Part shown: positions 49,960 through 58,935 of the stretch, in pieces | Position numbering within the stretch: the stretch's first letter is position 1 | Layout of the letters: each line of letters starts with the position of its first letter | From: DASTPP01 sp035762175 | Lineage (GTDB): Bacteria; Myxococcota_A; Polyangia; Polyangiales; Polyangiaceae | Reading direction: 5' to 3' | NCBI GenBank assembly: GCA_035762175.1 | Contig: DASTPP010000337.1 | Span: forward strand, 1 to 64,000 | Length of the DNA: 64,000 nt | The notes under the pieces: model-generated | Database searches by the model: none | What the model saw: the letters and a program-made list of their open reading frames with translations, nothing else | What the model was told of the DNA's origin: nothing | Position numbers and translations under genes: made by a program

Positions 49960-50919
49960 TCAGTGCTCCTGCTCTTGGAGCCAGCGCTCGGCGTCGAGCG
50001 CCGCCATGCAGCCGGTGCCCGCGGCCGTGACGGCCTGGCGGTAGACGAAGTCTTGCAGATCGCCCGCCGCGAAGACGCCGGGCACGCTCGTGCGCGTCGT
50101 GCCGGGCGAGGTCTTGACGTAGCCGTTCGGGTGCAGCTCGACCTGGCCCTTGACGATGTCGCTGAGGGGCGTGTGGCCGATGGCGACGAACATGGCCTCG
50201 ACCTCGATCGAGCTCGCCTCGCCGCTCGCCACGTCGCGCAGGCGCAGCCCCGTCACCTTCTCTTGGTCGGCGCCGAGCACCTCTTCGACCACCGCGTTCT
50301 TGATCACGCGGATCTTCGGGTTGGCGAAGACGCGCTGCTGCATCGCCTTCGACGCGCGGAACGTGTCGCGGCGGTGGATGAGCGTGACCGACGAGCAGAG
50401 GCCCGCGAGGTAGCTCGCCTCCTCCATCGCGGTGTCGCCGCCGCCGACGACCGCGACCGGCTGGTTGCGGAAGAGCGCGCCGTCGCACACCGCGCAGGCC
50501 GACACGCCCCGGTTGATGAGCGCCTGCTCGGAGGGCAGGCCGAGGTAGTTGGCGCGCGCGCCGGTCGACAGGATGATGGTGCGCCCGAGGCGCGGCCCGC
50601 TCTCGCCCTCGACCCAGACGCGGAAGGGGCGCTCGGACAGGTCGACGCGCTCGACGTCGGCGGTGACGAACTCGCAGCCCTGCCGCTCGGCCTGGTCGCG
50701 GAAGCGCTTCATCAGCTCGGGGCCCGTGACCTTCTCGGGGAAGCCCGGGTAGTTCTCGACGTCGGTCGTGAACATGAGCTGGCCGCCCGGCACGAGCCCG
50801 CCGGCCATGAAGCCCTCGACGCAGAGCGGGCGCAGGTTCGCCCGCGCCGCGTAGATCGCCGCGGTCAGGCCCGCCGGCCCCGAGCCAATGATGATGACGT
50901 TACGGACGTCGCCGTTCAT
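49960..50919 (-). CDS. trxB: Thioredoxin reductase
   Basis: 319 residues. FAD site IIIGSGPAGLTAAIYAARAN, redox motif SACAVCDGALF (C-x-x-C), NADPH site VAVVGGGDTAMEEASYLAGL, and second FAD segment GVFAAGDLQDFVYRQAVTAA. Typical length. Reduces thioredoxin with NADPH in the cytoplasm. First gene of a three-gene minus-strand unit with the glycosylase and DUF2085 protein. Confidence 0.97.
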   Translation of the reverse strand: MNGDVRNVIIIGSGPAGLTAAIYAARANLRPLCVEGFMAGGLVPGGQLMFTTDVENYPGFPEKVTGPELMKRFRDQAERQGCEFVTADVERVDLSERPFRVWVEGESGPRLGRTIILSTGARANYLGLPSEQALINRGVSACAVCDGALFRNQPVAVVGGGDTAMEEASYLAGLCSSVTLIHRRDTFRASKAMQQRVFANPKIRVIKNAVVEEVLGADQEKVTGLRLRDVASGEASSIEVEAMFVAIGHTPLSDIVKGQVELHPNGYVKTSPGTTRTSVPGVFAAGDLQDFVYRQAVTAAGTGCMAALDAERWLQEQEH

Positions 50920-51066
50920 GGCCTGGGATTAGCACCACGTCGCCCGGACGGAAACCTTCCGGCCGAACGGCGGCCGCCGCAGGCCTTCTGGGCGGGCCCG
51001 CGGGGCCCGGGCCGCGGCGGGCGCCGGCCCGCCCGAGCTCGACACGGGCCCCGGGGCCCGCCCGCC

Positions 51067-53112
51067 TCACTCTTTGATGGGGCTCGCCTTGAGCGCGGCG
51101 CGGCCGTCTTTGACGTACACCGTGAACTTGACCTTCTTGCAGGCGTGCTGCTGCACGATGGCGTCGCGGTTCTTGCGCAGCGTGACCTGGAACTTGTCGA
51201 AGGTGATGCCCTCGACCGGCTCGCCGTTCCGCTTCTTGACCCGGATGAATTCTTCGTAAACGAGAAACCACTCGGCCGCCTCGTCGCTCATCGCGGCGAG
51301 CTCGCGCGAGGCCGAGGCCTGAATGAGCTCTTCGGGCACGCGCGTGACGGCCGTCGTGTCGTCTTCGTAGCCGCTCACCAGCGTCGGCCGGGGGTTGCCG
51401 TCGGGCAGCCCCGAGATCGGCCCCTCGCCCGGGGGCGGCTTGTTGGTCGGCCGCTCGTTCGGCGAGAGCCCCGCGCCGCTCGGGGGCGGGCCCGGGGGCG
51501 GGCCGCCGATCATGCCGGGGGGCACGCTGCCGGGCAGGGTCGCGTCGGCGTCGGCCATGTTCTTCGCCGAGGCGCCGCCGACGGCGAAGGGCGGGGGGGC
51601 GACGGGCTTGGCCTCGGCGGAAGGCGGCCCCGGGGGGGGGGCCTTGGCGCCGGGCGGCGGCCCCGGGGGCTTGGGCGGCGGCGGGGCGGCGGGTCGCGCG
51701 GGGGGGCCGATGTTCACGGTCGTGGCGGCCTCGGCCTTGGCCGCGACGGGCGGCGGGGGCCCGGGCGGGCGCGGCCCGACCTCGAGGGGGGCGGGCGGCT
51801 GCGGCCGGCTGGGCGGCGCGGCGGGGCCGAAGGGGCCGGCGCCGGGCGACATCAGGGGGGCGGACGCACCATTGCCGGCCGAGGGCGCGGCGAACGCGCT
51901 CATGGCGGGCTGGTTCGGCAGGGGCCCGATCACCTGCTCGAGGTTGGCGACGCGGGCGACGCCGCCCTTCTGCGTCACCTTCTCGATGCCCTCGTTCAGA
52001 TCGACGACGACGCGTCGGAAGGCGCCCCGGAAGCGGCTCGCGGTCAAGAGGTCGGCCGAGCCCGAGGCGAGGCGCTTGGCCTCGGCGCGGAAGGTGCCGA
52101 GGGGCAGATCGTGCTCGACGACGGTGAGGCCGATGCCGACGAGGGCGGCGGCGAAGACGAGGAAGGCGAGCAGGCCCGTGGGCACGGCGCGCTTGTCGGC
52201 GTCGTCGCCGAGGCGGAAGAAGCCCGAGGGCGAGCCGACGAGCGAGGCCGAGCGGCCGACGGCGTAGCCGGCGCCGAGGTCGTAGGCCTCGCCGGGCACG
52301 CGGGCGTAGACGACGCCGAGGCCGTCGCCGATGAGCCGGACGTTGCTCTTGCCCTTCTTCTGGTAGTCTTCGTCGCCGGCGAGGTTGCCGAGGTCGCTCG
52401 TGATGAGGTCGAGCCGGGCCGGGTCGAAGCCCTCGGGGGCGGCCGACGCGACGCGCGTGCCCGAGGCGTAAAAGGCGACGGCGGCGCCGGTGCGGCGCGA
52501 CAGCTCGCGGGCGAAGGTGTCGTCGACGGCGCGCAGGCCCACGATGGCGCCGGGGGGCGCCTGGGTCGTGTCGCCCTCGACGGGGCGGGCGACGGCGCGG
52601 TAGAGCCGCCCGTCGAGCACCCAGGTGTCGTCGCGGATCCAGCCGTGCAGGGCGTCGGCGACCAACGAGAAGCCGCCGAGGTCGAAGTCTTCGTTCTGGC
52701 CCTTGATCTGGTCGAAGCCGACGTGCGAGACGACGCGGCCGTGCTGGTCGACGGCGAAGAGGTAGGTGAACTTCGCGTCGGGCGGCAGCGTCGCCTCGAC
52801 CGTGGTCAAGAGCTTGCGCGCCGCGTCGCGCGCCTCGGGCGGCACCCGGTCGGCGGCCGCGTCGCTCTTGGCGAGCGCCGTCGCGAGCTTGTTGTCGAGG
52901 GCGAACTTGATGAGCTCGGTCGAGCGGCGGCGCCCGTCGTCGTTCAGGTACCAGGAGACGACCTGCGCGTCGGCGGCCAGCCCCTCGCTCGTGGCGCGGC
53001 GGGCGGCGCGGTCGAACATCGAGGCGGCGACGTAGAGCCCGAACGCGAGCGTGCCGACGGCGAGGCCGAGCAGCACGTACCAGAGGCGCGACGCGAGCAT
53101 CGACGCGTTCAT
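51067..53112 (-). CDS. MXAN_5187-type membrane sensor-like protein
   Basis: 681 residues from ATG 53112, overlapping the upstream stop (ATGA). One transmembrane helix (LWYVLLGLAVGTLAFGLYVA), a periplasmic sensor-like domain (FTYLFAVDQHGRVVSHVGFD, AIVGLRAVDDTFARELSRRT), a second helix (TGLLAFLVFAAALVGIGLTV), a HAMP-like stretch, a long Pro/Ala/Gly linker (about residues 410-590), and a conserved C-terminal domain (EEFIRVKKRNGEPVEGITFD, KFQVTLRKNRDAIVQQHACK, VKFTVYVKDGRAALKASPI). This layout is that of MXAN_5187-family proteins; function unproven. Confidence 0.82.
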   Translation of the reverse strand: MNASMLASRLWYVLLGLAVGTLAFGLYVAASMFDRAARRATSEGLAADAQVVSWYLNDDGRRRSTELIKFALDNKLATALAKSDAAADRVPPEARDAARKLLTTVEATLPPDAKFTYLFAVDQHGRVVSHVGFDQIKGQNEDFDLGGFSLVADALHGWIRDDTWVLDGRLYRAVARPVEGDTTQAPPGAIVGLRAVDDTFARELSRRTGAAVAFYASGTRVASAAPEGFDPARLDLITSDLGNLAGDEDYQKKGKSNVRLIGDGLGVVYARVPGEAYDLGAGYAVGRSASLVGSPSGFFRLGDDADKRAVPTGLLAFLVFAAALVGIGLTVVEHDLPLGTFRAEAKRLASGSADLLTASRFRGAFRRVVVDLNEGIEKVTQKGGVARVANLEQVIGPLPNQPAMSAFAAPSAGNGASAPLMSPGAGPFGPAAPPSRPQPPAPLEVGPRPPGPPPPVAAKAEAATTVNIGPPARPAAPPPPKPPGPPPGAKAPPPGPPSAEAKPVAPPPFAVGGASAKNMADADATLPGSVPPGMIGGPPPGPPPSGAGLSPNERPTNKPPPGEGPISGLPDGNPRPTLVSGYEDDTTAVTRVPEELIQASASRELAAMSDEAAEWFLVYEEFIRVKKRNGEPVEGITFDKFQVTLRKNRDAIVQQHACKKVKFTVYVKDGRAALKASPIKE

Positions 53113-53894
53113 TGGGCCTTGTCCTTGACGTCGAGCGCGAGCGCTTCTTTGATCTCGAGCGCCTTCTCGGTGACCTTGATCGGGCGCGGCGCGCCCGCCG
53201 GCGCCCCGCTGAAGTAGGCGCGCAGGGTGTACTCGCCGGGCGGCAGGTTGGCGAAGGCGAACGAGCCGTCGGCGGCCGGGTGCGTCCGGGCGACCGCGTT
53301 CGGCTCGACCACGATCCAAGAGCGGACGCTCGGGAAGAGCTCGTCTCGCAGCTCGTAGGTGCCGGGGCCGGGCACCTTCCATTGGCGGTTGGTGCCCGCG
53401 GCCATGTCGGCCGCCTGGAACGAGGGCTGGTTGACGATGTAGGGGCGGTGGCGGAAGGCGTCGCGGTTGAGCAGGTCGATGGTCGCGCCCGGCGTGACGA
53501 CCAGGGTCACGGGGGTCGTGCGGCCGCCGCCGAGGCGCACCTGCACGGTCTCGCGCACGGGGGCGCCCTCGCCGAAGGCGACGATGCACACCTCTTTCGA
53601 GGGCGAGGCCGTCAGGTGCCGGAACTTGTCGAGCACCGTCGGCGACTGCTCGCGCCAGGTGTAGCGGCGCGAGGCGACGTCGCGCGCCTCGTTCCACACG
53701 GGGTTGAGCAGGGCGTCGAGACCGCCGACCTTGCCCCGGACCGGGGCCGCCTCGGCCTGCGGCGCGAAAATTAGCGCCCCGACGAGGGCCGCGCCGATGG
53801 CGGGACGGGGGCCCTTTCCGGCGGGCGCCCCTCGCCCGGCGCCCGGGGGGCGCACCAATGCGTACCCACTGCCTTGAGCGGAACGTACCGGCAT
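53109..53894 (-). CDS. Exported cupredoxin-like protein with carboxypeptidase-regulatory-like end
   Basis: 261 residues from ATG 53894 (a later GTG at LVRPPGAG is possible). Hydrophobic signal AIGAALVGALIFAPQAEAAP. Mature part: VCIVAFGEGAPVRETVQVRL, VVTPGATIDLLNRDAFRHRP (the N-x-D...H of cupredoxins), GPGTYELRDELFPSVRSWIV, then GSFAFANLPPGEYTLRAYF. This follows the methylamine-utilisation-type cupredoxin plan, but the C-x-x-H...M copper motif is replaced by R-D-E-L-F-P-S, so copper binding is doubtful. Coupled (ATGA) to the MXAN_5187-type gene. Confidence 0.75.
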   Translation of the reverse strand: MPVRSAQGSGYALVRPPGAGRGAPAGKGPRPAIGAALVGALIFAPQAEAAPVRGKVGGLDALLNPVWNEARDVASRRYTWREQSPTVLDKFRHLTASPSKEVCIVAFGEGAPVRETVQVRLGGGRTTPVTLVVTPGATIDLLNRDAFRHRPYIVNQPSFQAADMAAGTNRQWKVPGPGTYELRDELFPSVRSWIVVEPNAVARTHPAADGSFAFANLPPGEYTLRAYFSGAPAGAPRPIKVTEKALEIKEALALDVKDKAQ

Positions 53895-54329
53895 GAACCT
53901 TTGCCGGACGCTACCCGAGCGCGCGCCGCCGTGTAAACCACGTTGTCGTGCGCACCAAAGACCGACGGCCCGGGGGCTGGCCCCGGGCCGTCGAAAAAGT
54001 TCCGTACCGCCGAGTCCGTTGATCGACAACATGAACCCCTAGCAACTGCTAGGTGGGGCCCGAGTGGGACGCTTTAGGCTCCCCGATGAAGTAATTCGGG
54101 TCTGCACACCACGCCCGAGCGTGGGCCCCTGGTTCGTTGACGTTCGGGATTCACTTAGGCCGACCTGACGAAACCAGCAGAGGGAACGGGACGAGGGTAT
54201 CACCCAGGTCGCACGTTGCAAGACGCCTTCGCACCGCCGGCCTTTGGCGAAAATTGGGCCAACCCCCCGCGCCTGAGCCAGGCTGCGCGGGCCATGAGCG
54301 CTGCACGCACGGGGCTTGACGAAGGCGAC
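53895..54329. other. Intergenic region with two strong hairpins
   Basis: Between the divergent cupredoxin-like and PglZ genes. A perfect 12-bp stem GACGGCCCGGGG/CCCCGGGCCGTC with loop GCTGG lies at 53964-53992 and is followed on the plus strand by GAAAAAG. CCTAGC/GCTAGG (loop AACT) is at 54039-54054. The 54050-54200 stretch is less G/C-rich and may hold promoters or a small RNA. No coding frame here is convincing. Confidence 0.5.
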
Positions 54330-56024
54330 ATGAGGGAGCAAGAGGCACGCTTCGGCGACCCCGCTTGCCCCCCGTCCAAGGCCGAGCCCGGGCCCCTCGT
54401 CGTCGAACTGACGAGCCCGGGCCCCGAGTGGCGGGGTCGGCTCGGCCGCTGGATCGAGCACGAGGTGGCGCGCGCCCTCGCGGCGCCGAACGCGCCGCCC
54501 GCCCGCGTCTCGTTCGAGCCGGAGGCCGACCCGCACACGCTGGTCGGCCGCGCCCTCTCGCTCGGCGCCACCAGCCTCGTCGTCCGGCTCGGGTCGCTGC
54601 GCGCGGTGGCCACCGCCGATGGGCTGCTCGGCGTCGCCGACAGCGCGTCGCTGCGGCGCTGGGCGGCCGCCTCGCTCGAGCGCCCGCTCTCGCTCGAGCT
54701 CAGCGCGGCCGACGCGTCGATCCTGGCTTACGACGCGCCGCGCCCGCTCGCCGAGCTGCTCGGCCCCGAGGCGCCCGACGCCGCCCCCGGCCCCCGCTCG
54801 CCCCGCCCCTCGGCGCCTCCGCCCGCCGCCCCGTCGCCCCACGCTGCGTCGCGCGCCGCCGCGCCCCCGCCGCCGGCCGCCGCGCCCCCGCCGCTCGCGT
54901 CGCCCCGGGAGGTGCCCTCTGCGGCCGCGTCGCCCCCCGACGCGCCCCCGCCGGCGGCGTCGCCCGCCGACGAGCCGGCGACCGCTGCTGCCCCCCCCGC
55001 CGTTGCGCCCGCCGCTGCGTCCGCCGTTGCGCCCGCCGCATCCGCCGCTGCGCCCGCGGCAACGCCCGGGCGCGCCGCGGCGCCGCGGCAGGCCTCGCGG
55101 CCGGGCGGCCCAGGGCCCGCGGCGGCGCCCGCGCCGCGCCCGGTCGCGGTCCGGGCGGCGCCGACCCGGCTCTTTCCGGGTCTTGACGAAGCGGGGTGCC
55201 GGGCGTGTGCGGCCGAGCTCGAGGCCGCGCGCGGGCCGCACTCGCTCGCGCAGATCGAGCAGCTCTTCGTGCGCCGTTACCTGCCGCTCGCCGAGGCCGA
55301 GGCCTTCGGCATCGCCGACGCCCAGGCGCGGCGGTCGCGCGCGCAGTGGGCCGCCGCCTTCAGCCGGACGTACACCGAGAGCTTTGCCACCTTCCGCCCC
55401 GCGGGCAAGCGGCCCACGATGGTGCTCGACGCGCCCGCCATCGCGGGGCGTGCAGCGCGCCTGCACGGCGCCCGCACGACGCAACTCGTGCTCGTCGATG
55501 CGCTGCGCTTCGACCTCGGGCTGCGGGTGCACAAGCGCCTGGGCGAGCTCTTGCGCGGGCACGCGGTGTGTGCCGAGCGCGCAGTGCTCTGGTCGGCGCT
55601 GCCGAGCACGACGCCGACCCAGCTCGCGCTGCTCGCGCGCGGCCCCGAGGGGCTCGCACTGCCGCCGCCCGAGGCCGACGAGGAGCCCATCATCAACCGC
55701 GGGCGCGGCGTCGACGTCCCGCGACGCGTCAAGGTGGGGGCGCGCGACGTGCTCAAGCTCGATCTGGTCGAGGCGCGCCTGCGCGACTCGGCCGCGCCCT
55801 CGGGCCGGCTCGACGAGGTGGCCGAGGAGGTGGCCCAGGCGGTGGCGAAGTGCGCGCTCTCGCTACCGGCCCGCACGCTGCTCTTCGTCTTCGGCGACCA
55901 CGGCTTTCTGCTCGACGAGGGCGAGGGGCGGGGCGAGCGGCCGGACGGCGCTTGGCAGGGCGGCGCGTCGCCCGAAGAGGTGCTCGTGCCGGGCTTCGCG
56001 TACCTGACGGGCGGCGTGCATTGA
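54330..56024 (+). CDS. Stand-alone PglZ-domain protein
   Basis: 564 residues from ATG 54330 (starts at 54294 or TTG 54216 are possible). An N-terminal globular part (PLVVELTSPGPEWRGRLGRW; LVGRALSLGATSLVVRLGSL) is joined by a ~140-residue Pro/Ala linker to a C-terminal alkaline-phosphatase-superfamily PglZ domain: QLVLVDALRFDLGLRV, the nucleophile region ALPSTTPTQLALLARG, LFVFGDHGFLLDEG, and GGASPEEVLVPGFAYL, the typical PglZ ending with Gln in place of the usual His. PglZ proteins serve in BREX phage defence and in two-component-like contexts; no other BREX gene is present. Confidence 0.78.
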   Translation: MREQEARFGDPACPPSKAEPGPLVVELTSPGPEWRGRLGRWIEHEVARALAAPNAPPARVSFEPEADPHTLVGRALSLGATSLVVRLGSLRAVATADGLLGVADSASLRRWAAASLERPLSLELSAADASILAYDAPRPLAELLGPEAPDAAPGPRSPRPSAPPPAAPSPHAASRAAAPPPPAAAPPPLASPREVPSAAASPPDAPPPAASPADEPATAAAPPAVAPAAASAVAPAASAAAPAATPGRAAAPRQASRPGGPGPAAAPAPRPVAVRAAPTRLFPGLDEAGCRACAAELEAARGPHSLAQIEQLFVRRYLPLAEAEAFGIADAQARRSRAQWAAAFSRTYTESFATFRPAGKRPTMVLDAPAIAGRAARLHGARTTQLVLVDALRFDLGLRVHKRLGELLRGHAVCAERAVLWSALPSTTPTQLALLARGPEGLALPPPEADEEPIINRGRGVDVPRRVKVGARDVLKLDLVEARLRDSAAPSGRLDEVAEEVAQAVAKCALSLPARTLLFVFGDHGFLLDEGEGRGERPDGAWQGGASPEEVLVPGFAYLTGGVH

Positions 56025-56158
56025 GGCCCCCACGGCCGCGCCCTCGCCCGCCCGCGTCCGTGAGGTTCGTGACGTCGGGCCGCGCGGGCGGACGGCCTTC
56101 GCGCCTCGGAAGAACCTTGTAGGCCCGGACGCCCGGCGCGGGTTAGCCTCGGCAATCG

Positions 56159-57625
56159 ATGAGCCTGCCCTCGGACCCGTCGCGCGCAGGCGCGCGAGCC
56201 CCGTCGAACGCGGACGCGGACGCGGAGGCGGCGCGCGAGGAGTTTCTCTTCCACCTCTACCGCGGCAGCGAGCTCCTGCAGGACGGCCGCGTGCACGAGG
56301 CCAAGGAGGAGCTCGAGTCGGCCCTGCGCCTGCAGCCGCTCGAGCCGAAGGGCCAGGACCTGCTGGCGGTCGTGTACTTTCGGCTGGGGCTCTACCCGCG
56401 GGCGATCGACATTTTCGCCGAATTGGTCAAAACCTTCCCGCGGGAGCGAACGCCGCGCATCAACCTGGCGCTCTGTTACCTGAAGACGGGCCAGTGCCAG
56501 CGGGCGCGCGACCTGCTCGAAGAGACCGTGGTGCTGCACCCCGAGTACGAGCGGGGCTGGTCCTACCTGGGGCTCGCCTACGAGGGGCTCGGCGACCTGT
56601 GGCGGGCGCGCGAGGCGTTCTTGCGCGCGGGCCAGGCCGGCATGGCCCGGCGCATGGAAGAGCGCATGGGCACGGCGGGCGAGTCGGGCGGCGAGCTCGA
56701 GACGCCGACGGTCGAGCGCTACTACCACGCCTTCGGCGGCTTCGAGCCCTCGTCGCCGACGCCGGCGATCGGCCCGCCGCCGCCGGGGCCCGGCCCGCCG
56801 CCGCCGCCGGGGCTCGGCCCGCCGCCGCCGGGGCTCGGCCCGCCGCCGCCGGACGCGAGCGAGGCCGTCAAGCACCAGCCGCCGCCGCGCCCGCTCTCGT
56901 CGCCGCCCCCGGCGCCGTCCGAGTACGAGGGCCCGCCGGCGCCGCGAGCGCCCTCGCCGCCGCCGCCGGCGATCGGGGGCGACCCGGCGGCCGAGCGCTT
57001 TTTGCGCCAGCGCCAGGGCCACTGGCCCCGCGGCGCGGCGCCCTTCGTGCCGCACGAGCCCTCGGGCCACCTGTACGTGCGCGTCGGCGACGTCTTCGTC
57101 TGCCGCCCCGAGGCGCTCAGCGCGCTCTCGCCCGCGCCCGAGGTGCCCTGGCGCTTCGAGCCCTGGGGCGGCGAGGGCGCGGGCTGGGCCCCGGGCGAGG
57201 CGGGCGAGGGCTTCGCGCGCGTGCGCGGCCGCGGCCACCTCGCGCTCTCGGCGGCCGCGGGCCGCTCGCTGGCGGGGCTCTCGCTGCACGGCGGGCCCTT
57301 CTGGGTCGAGTGGCGCTCGCTGGTCGGCTTCGACGCAGCGCTCGCGCTCGAGCAGCTGCGCGCGCCCTTCGACGGCGGGGGGGCGGCGGGCCCCTGGGCA
57401 CGAATCGAGGGGCGGGGGCTGGTCGTGCTGGGGCTGCCGGCGCGGCACCTGGCGTTCCGCGTCCCGCCGGGCGAGTCGGTGGTGGTGCGGCGCGGGGCGA
57501 TCTGCGGCTGGTGGGGCCCGCTGCTCGCCGAGACCTCGGGGCTCGCGCGCGGCGGCGGCCAGGCCGCGCACGCCTTCGTGGCGTTCTCGGGCGAGGGCTT
57601 CGTGCTGACGGCCGGGGGCGGCTGA
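56159..57625 (+). CDS. TPR protein with Pro-rich linker and AIM24-like domain
   Basis: 488 residues from ATG 56159. Three or four TPRs at residues 35-165 (FLFHLYRGSELLQDGRVHEA; LLAVVYFRLGLYPRAIDIFA; NLALCYLKTGQCQRARDLLE; YLGLAYEGLGDLWRAREAFL), then a linker with P-P-P-P-G-L-G repeats, then a strand-rich domain (ARVRGRGHLALSAAAGRSLA, FWVEWRSLVGFDAALALEQL, GLVVLGLPARHLAFRVPPGE) of AIM24 type. Cytosolic; role unknown, perhaps scaffold. 134 bases after the PglZ gene. Confidence 0.78.
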   Translation: MSLPSDPSRAGARAPSNADADAEAAREEFLFHLYRGSELLQDGRVHEAKEELESALRLQPLEPKGQDLLAVVYFRLGLYPRAIDIFAELVKTFPRERTPRINLALCYLKTGQCQRARDLLEETVVLHPEYERGWSYLGLAYEGLGDLWRAREAFLRAGQAGMARRMEERMGTAGESGGELETPTVERYYHAFGGFEPSSPTPAIGPPPPGPGPPPPPGLGPPPPGLGPPPPDASEAVKHQPPPRPLSSPPPAPSEYEGPPAPRAPSPPPPAIGGDPAAERFLRQRQGHWPRGAAPFVPHEPSGHLYVRVGDVFVCRPEALSALSPAPEVPWRFEPWGGEGAGWAPGEAGEGFARVRGRGHLALSAAAGRSLAGLSLHGGPFWVEWRSLVGFDAALALEQLRAPFDGGGAAGPWARIEGRGLVVLGLPARHLAFRVPPGESVVVRRGAICGWWGPLLAETSGLARGGGQAAHAFVAFSGEGFVLTAGGG

Positions 57626-57651
57626 AGGCGGGCCGTGCTGACGGCGGGGGC

Positions 57652-58323
57652 TCAGGCGGGAGGGCGCGAGCGGCGCTTCTCTTTCGCCTCGACGGCGGCG
57701 GCGAAGAGGCGCACGTACTCGGCGGCGCTCGCGAGCGAGAAGACGAGCGAGACGTAGACGAGGCCGCGGCCGACGTGCACGAGGTCGACGACGCCGAAGC
57801 TGACGAGGCCGAGCGAGAGGCGGTACGGGTAGCCGATGATGAGGCACAGGATGCCGATCATCTGCAGCGCCGTCTTCGACTTGCCCGAGTCGCCCGCGGC
57901 GATGACGACGCCCTCGGACGAGGCGATGCTGCGCAGGCCCGTGATGCCGAACTCGCGGCCGAGCGAGAGCACGACGACCCAGGGCTCGATGCGTCCCATG
58001 TTGACGAGCCAGACGAGCGTCGCCATGACGATGAGCTTGTCGGCGAGCGGGTCGAGGAACTTGCCGAGCACGCTGACCAGGCCTCGCCGGCGGGCGATGT
58101 AGCCGTCGAAGAAGTCGGTGATGGCGGCGCCGGCGTAGACGAGGGCGGCCCAGAAGCAGTCGCGCGGGCCGCCCCGGTCGAGCAGGACGAGCACGAGCGG
58201 GATGAGCAGGATGCGCCCGAGCGTCAGCAGGTTCGGCAGGTTCAGCGCGTCTTCGCTGAGCGGCCGCCGCCGCTTGGGCGCGCGCCGGGGGCGCCTGCGT
58301 GGGGGGTCGGGCTCGTGGGCCAT
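57652..58323 (-). CDS. pgsA: CDP-diacylglycerol--glycerol-3-phosphate 3-phosphatidyltransferase
   Basis: 223 residues from ATG 58323. CDP-alcohol phosphotransferase signature D-x2-D-G-x2-A-R-x8-G-x3-D-x3-D is complete: DFFDGYIARRRGLVSVLG then KFLDPLADK. LPNLLTLGRILLIPLVLVLL and further hydrophobic helices make a membrane enzyme for phosphatidylglycerophosphate synthesis. A basic Arg/Pro-rich N-terminal extension of about 25 residues precedes the core. Convergent with the TPR gene. Confidence 0.94.
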   Translation of the reverse strand: MAHEPDPPRRRPRRAPKRRRPLSEDALNLPNLLTLGRILLIPLVLVLLDRGGPRDCFWAALVYAGAAITDFFDGYIARRRGLVSVLGKFLDPLADKLIVMATLVWLVNMGRIEPWVVVLSLGREFGITGLRSIASSEGVVIAAGDSGKSKTALQMIGILCLIIGYPYRLSLGLVSFGVVDLVHVGRGLVYVSLVFSLASAAEYVRLFAAAVEAKEKRRSRPPA

Positions 58324-58422
58324 GGCCGCGTCCTCTCTAGCACGTCCGAAGCCCGCGCCTCGCCCCGCCCCGCGCGGCCGGGTTTCATGGACGCGCCCGC
58401 CCGTGCTAGACCGCGGCCAGCC

Positions 58423-58935
58423 ATGCCTCCCTCCCCCCGCCGGCACCTCCTTTTGCCCGCCCTGCTCGCGGCCGCCTCCGTCTTCGGGCCCTTCGTCGCC
58501 TGCGGAAAGCAGGCGGAGGGGCGCCCCTGCGAGCCGCTCAACGGCGACAACGACTGCGAAACGGGCCTCGTCTGCCGCGCCGTGCCGGGCGCCACCGACG
58601 CGCTCTGCTGCCCGCCCGAGGGCACGCAGGCGAGCAACGAGTGCACCGGCGCGGTCAACCTCGGCGGCTCGGGGGGGTCGGCCGGCTCGGGCGGCGGCGC
58701 CGGCAGCGGGGGCGGCGAGGCGGGCACGGGCGGCTCGGGCGAGCAGGGCGCGGGCGGCGATGGGGGCGCGGGCGGCGCCGGGGGCACGGGCGGCGAGGCG
58801 GGCACCGGCGGCGCCGGGGGCACGGGCGGCAAAACAAACACCAACAACAACAACGGCAACGGCGGTCGCGCCGGCGGCGCGGGCTCGGGCGGCGACGCCG
58901 GCGCGGGCGGCGGCGCCGGGGCCGGGGGCACATGA
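58423..58935 (+). CDS. Gly-rich lipoprotein
   Basis: 170 residues from ATG 58423. Lipoprotein signal HLLLPALLAAASVFGPFVAC (lipobox FVAC), a small Cys-containing module (CEPLNGDNDCETGLVCRAVP, LCCPPEGTQASNECTG), then about 95 residues of Gly/Ala/Ser repeats (GGSGGSAGSGGGAGSGGG...) with an Asn run TNTNNNNGNG. Myxobacteria have many such surface lipoproteins. Its stop overlaps the sctS start (ATGA). Confidence 0.8.
   Translation: MPPSPRRHLLLPALLAAASVFGPFVACGKQAEGRPCEPLNGDNDCETGLVCRAVPGATDALCCPPEGTQASNECTGAVNLGGSGGSAGSGGGAGSGGGEAGTGGSGEQGAGGDGGAGGAGGTGGEAGTGGAGGTGGKTNTNNNNGNGGRAGGAGSGGDAGAGGGAGAGGT

Noticed and set aside
49963..53217. Very long plus-strand open frame (over 1000 codons)
   Set aside because: It is antisense to trxB and the MXAN_5187-type gene and is Arg/Ala/Gly-rich with no domain; long shadow frames are common in DNA of this composition.
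54330..57625. Partial BREX defence locus
   Set aside because: Only a PglZ-like domain is present; no BREX methylase, ATPase or Lon-like gene is found around it.
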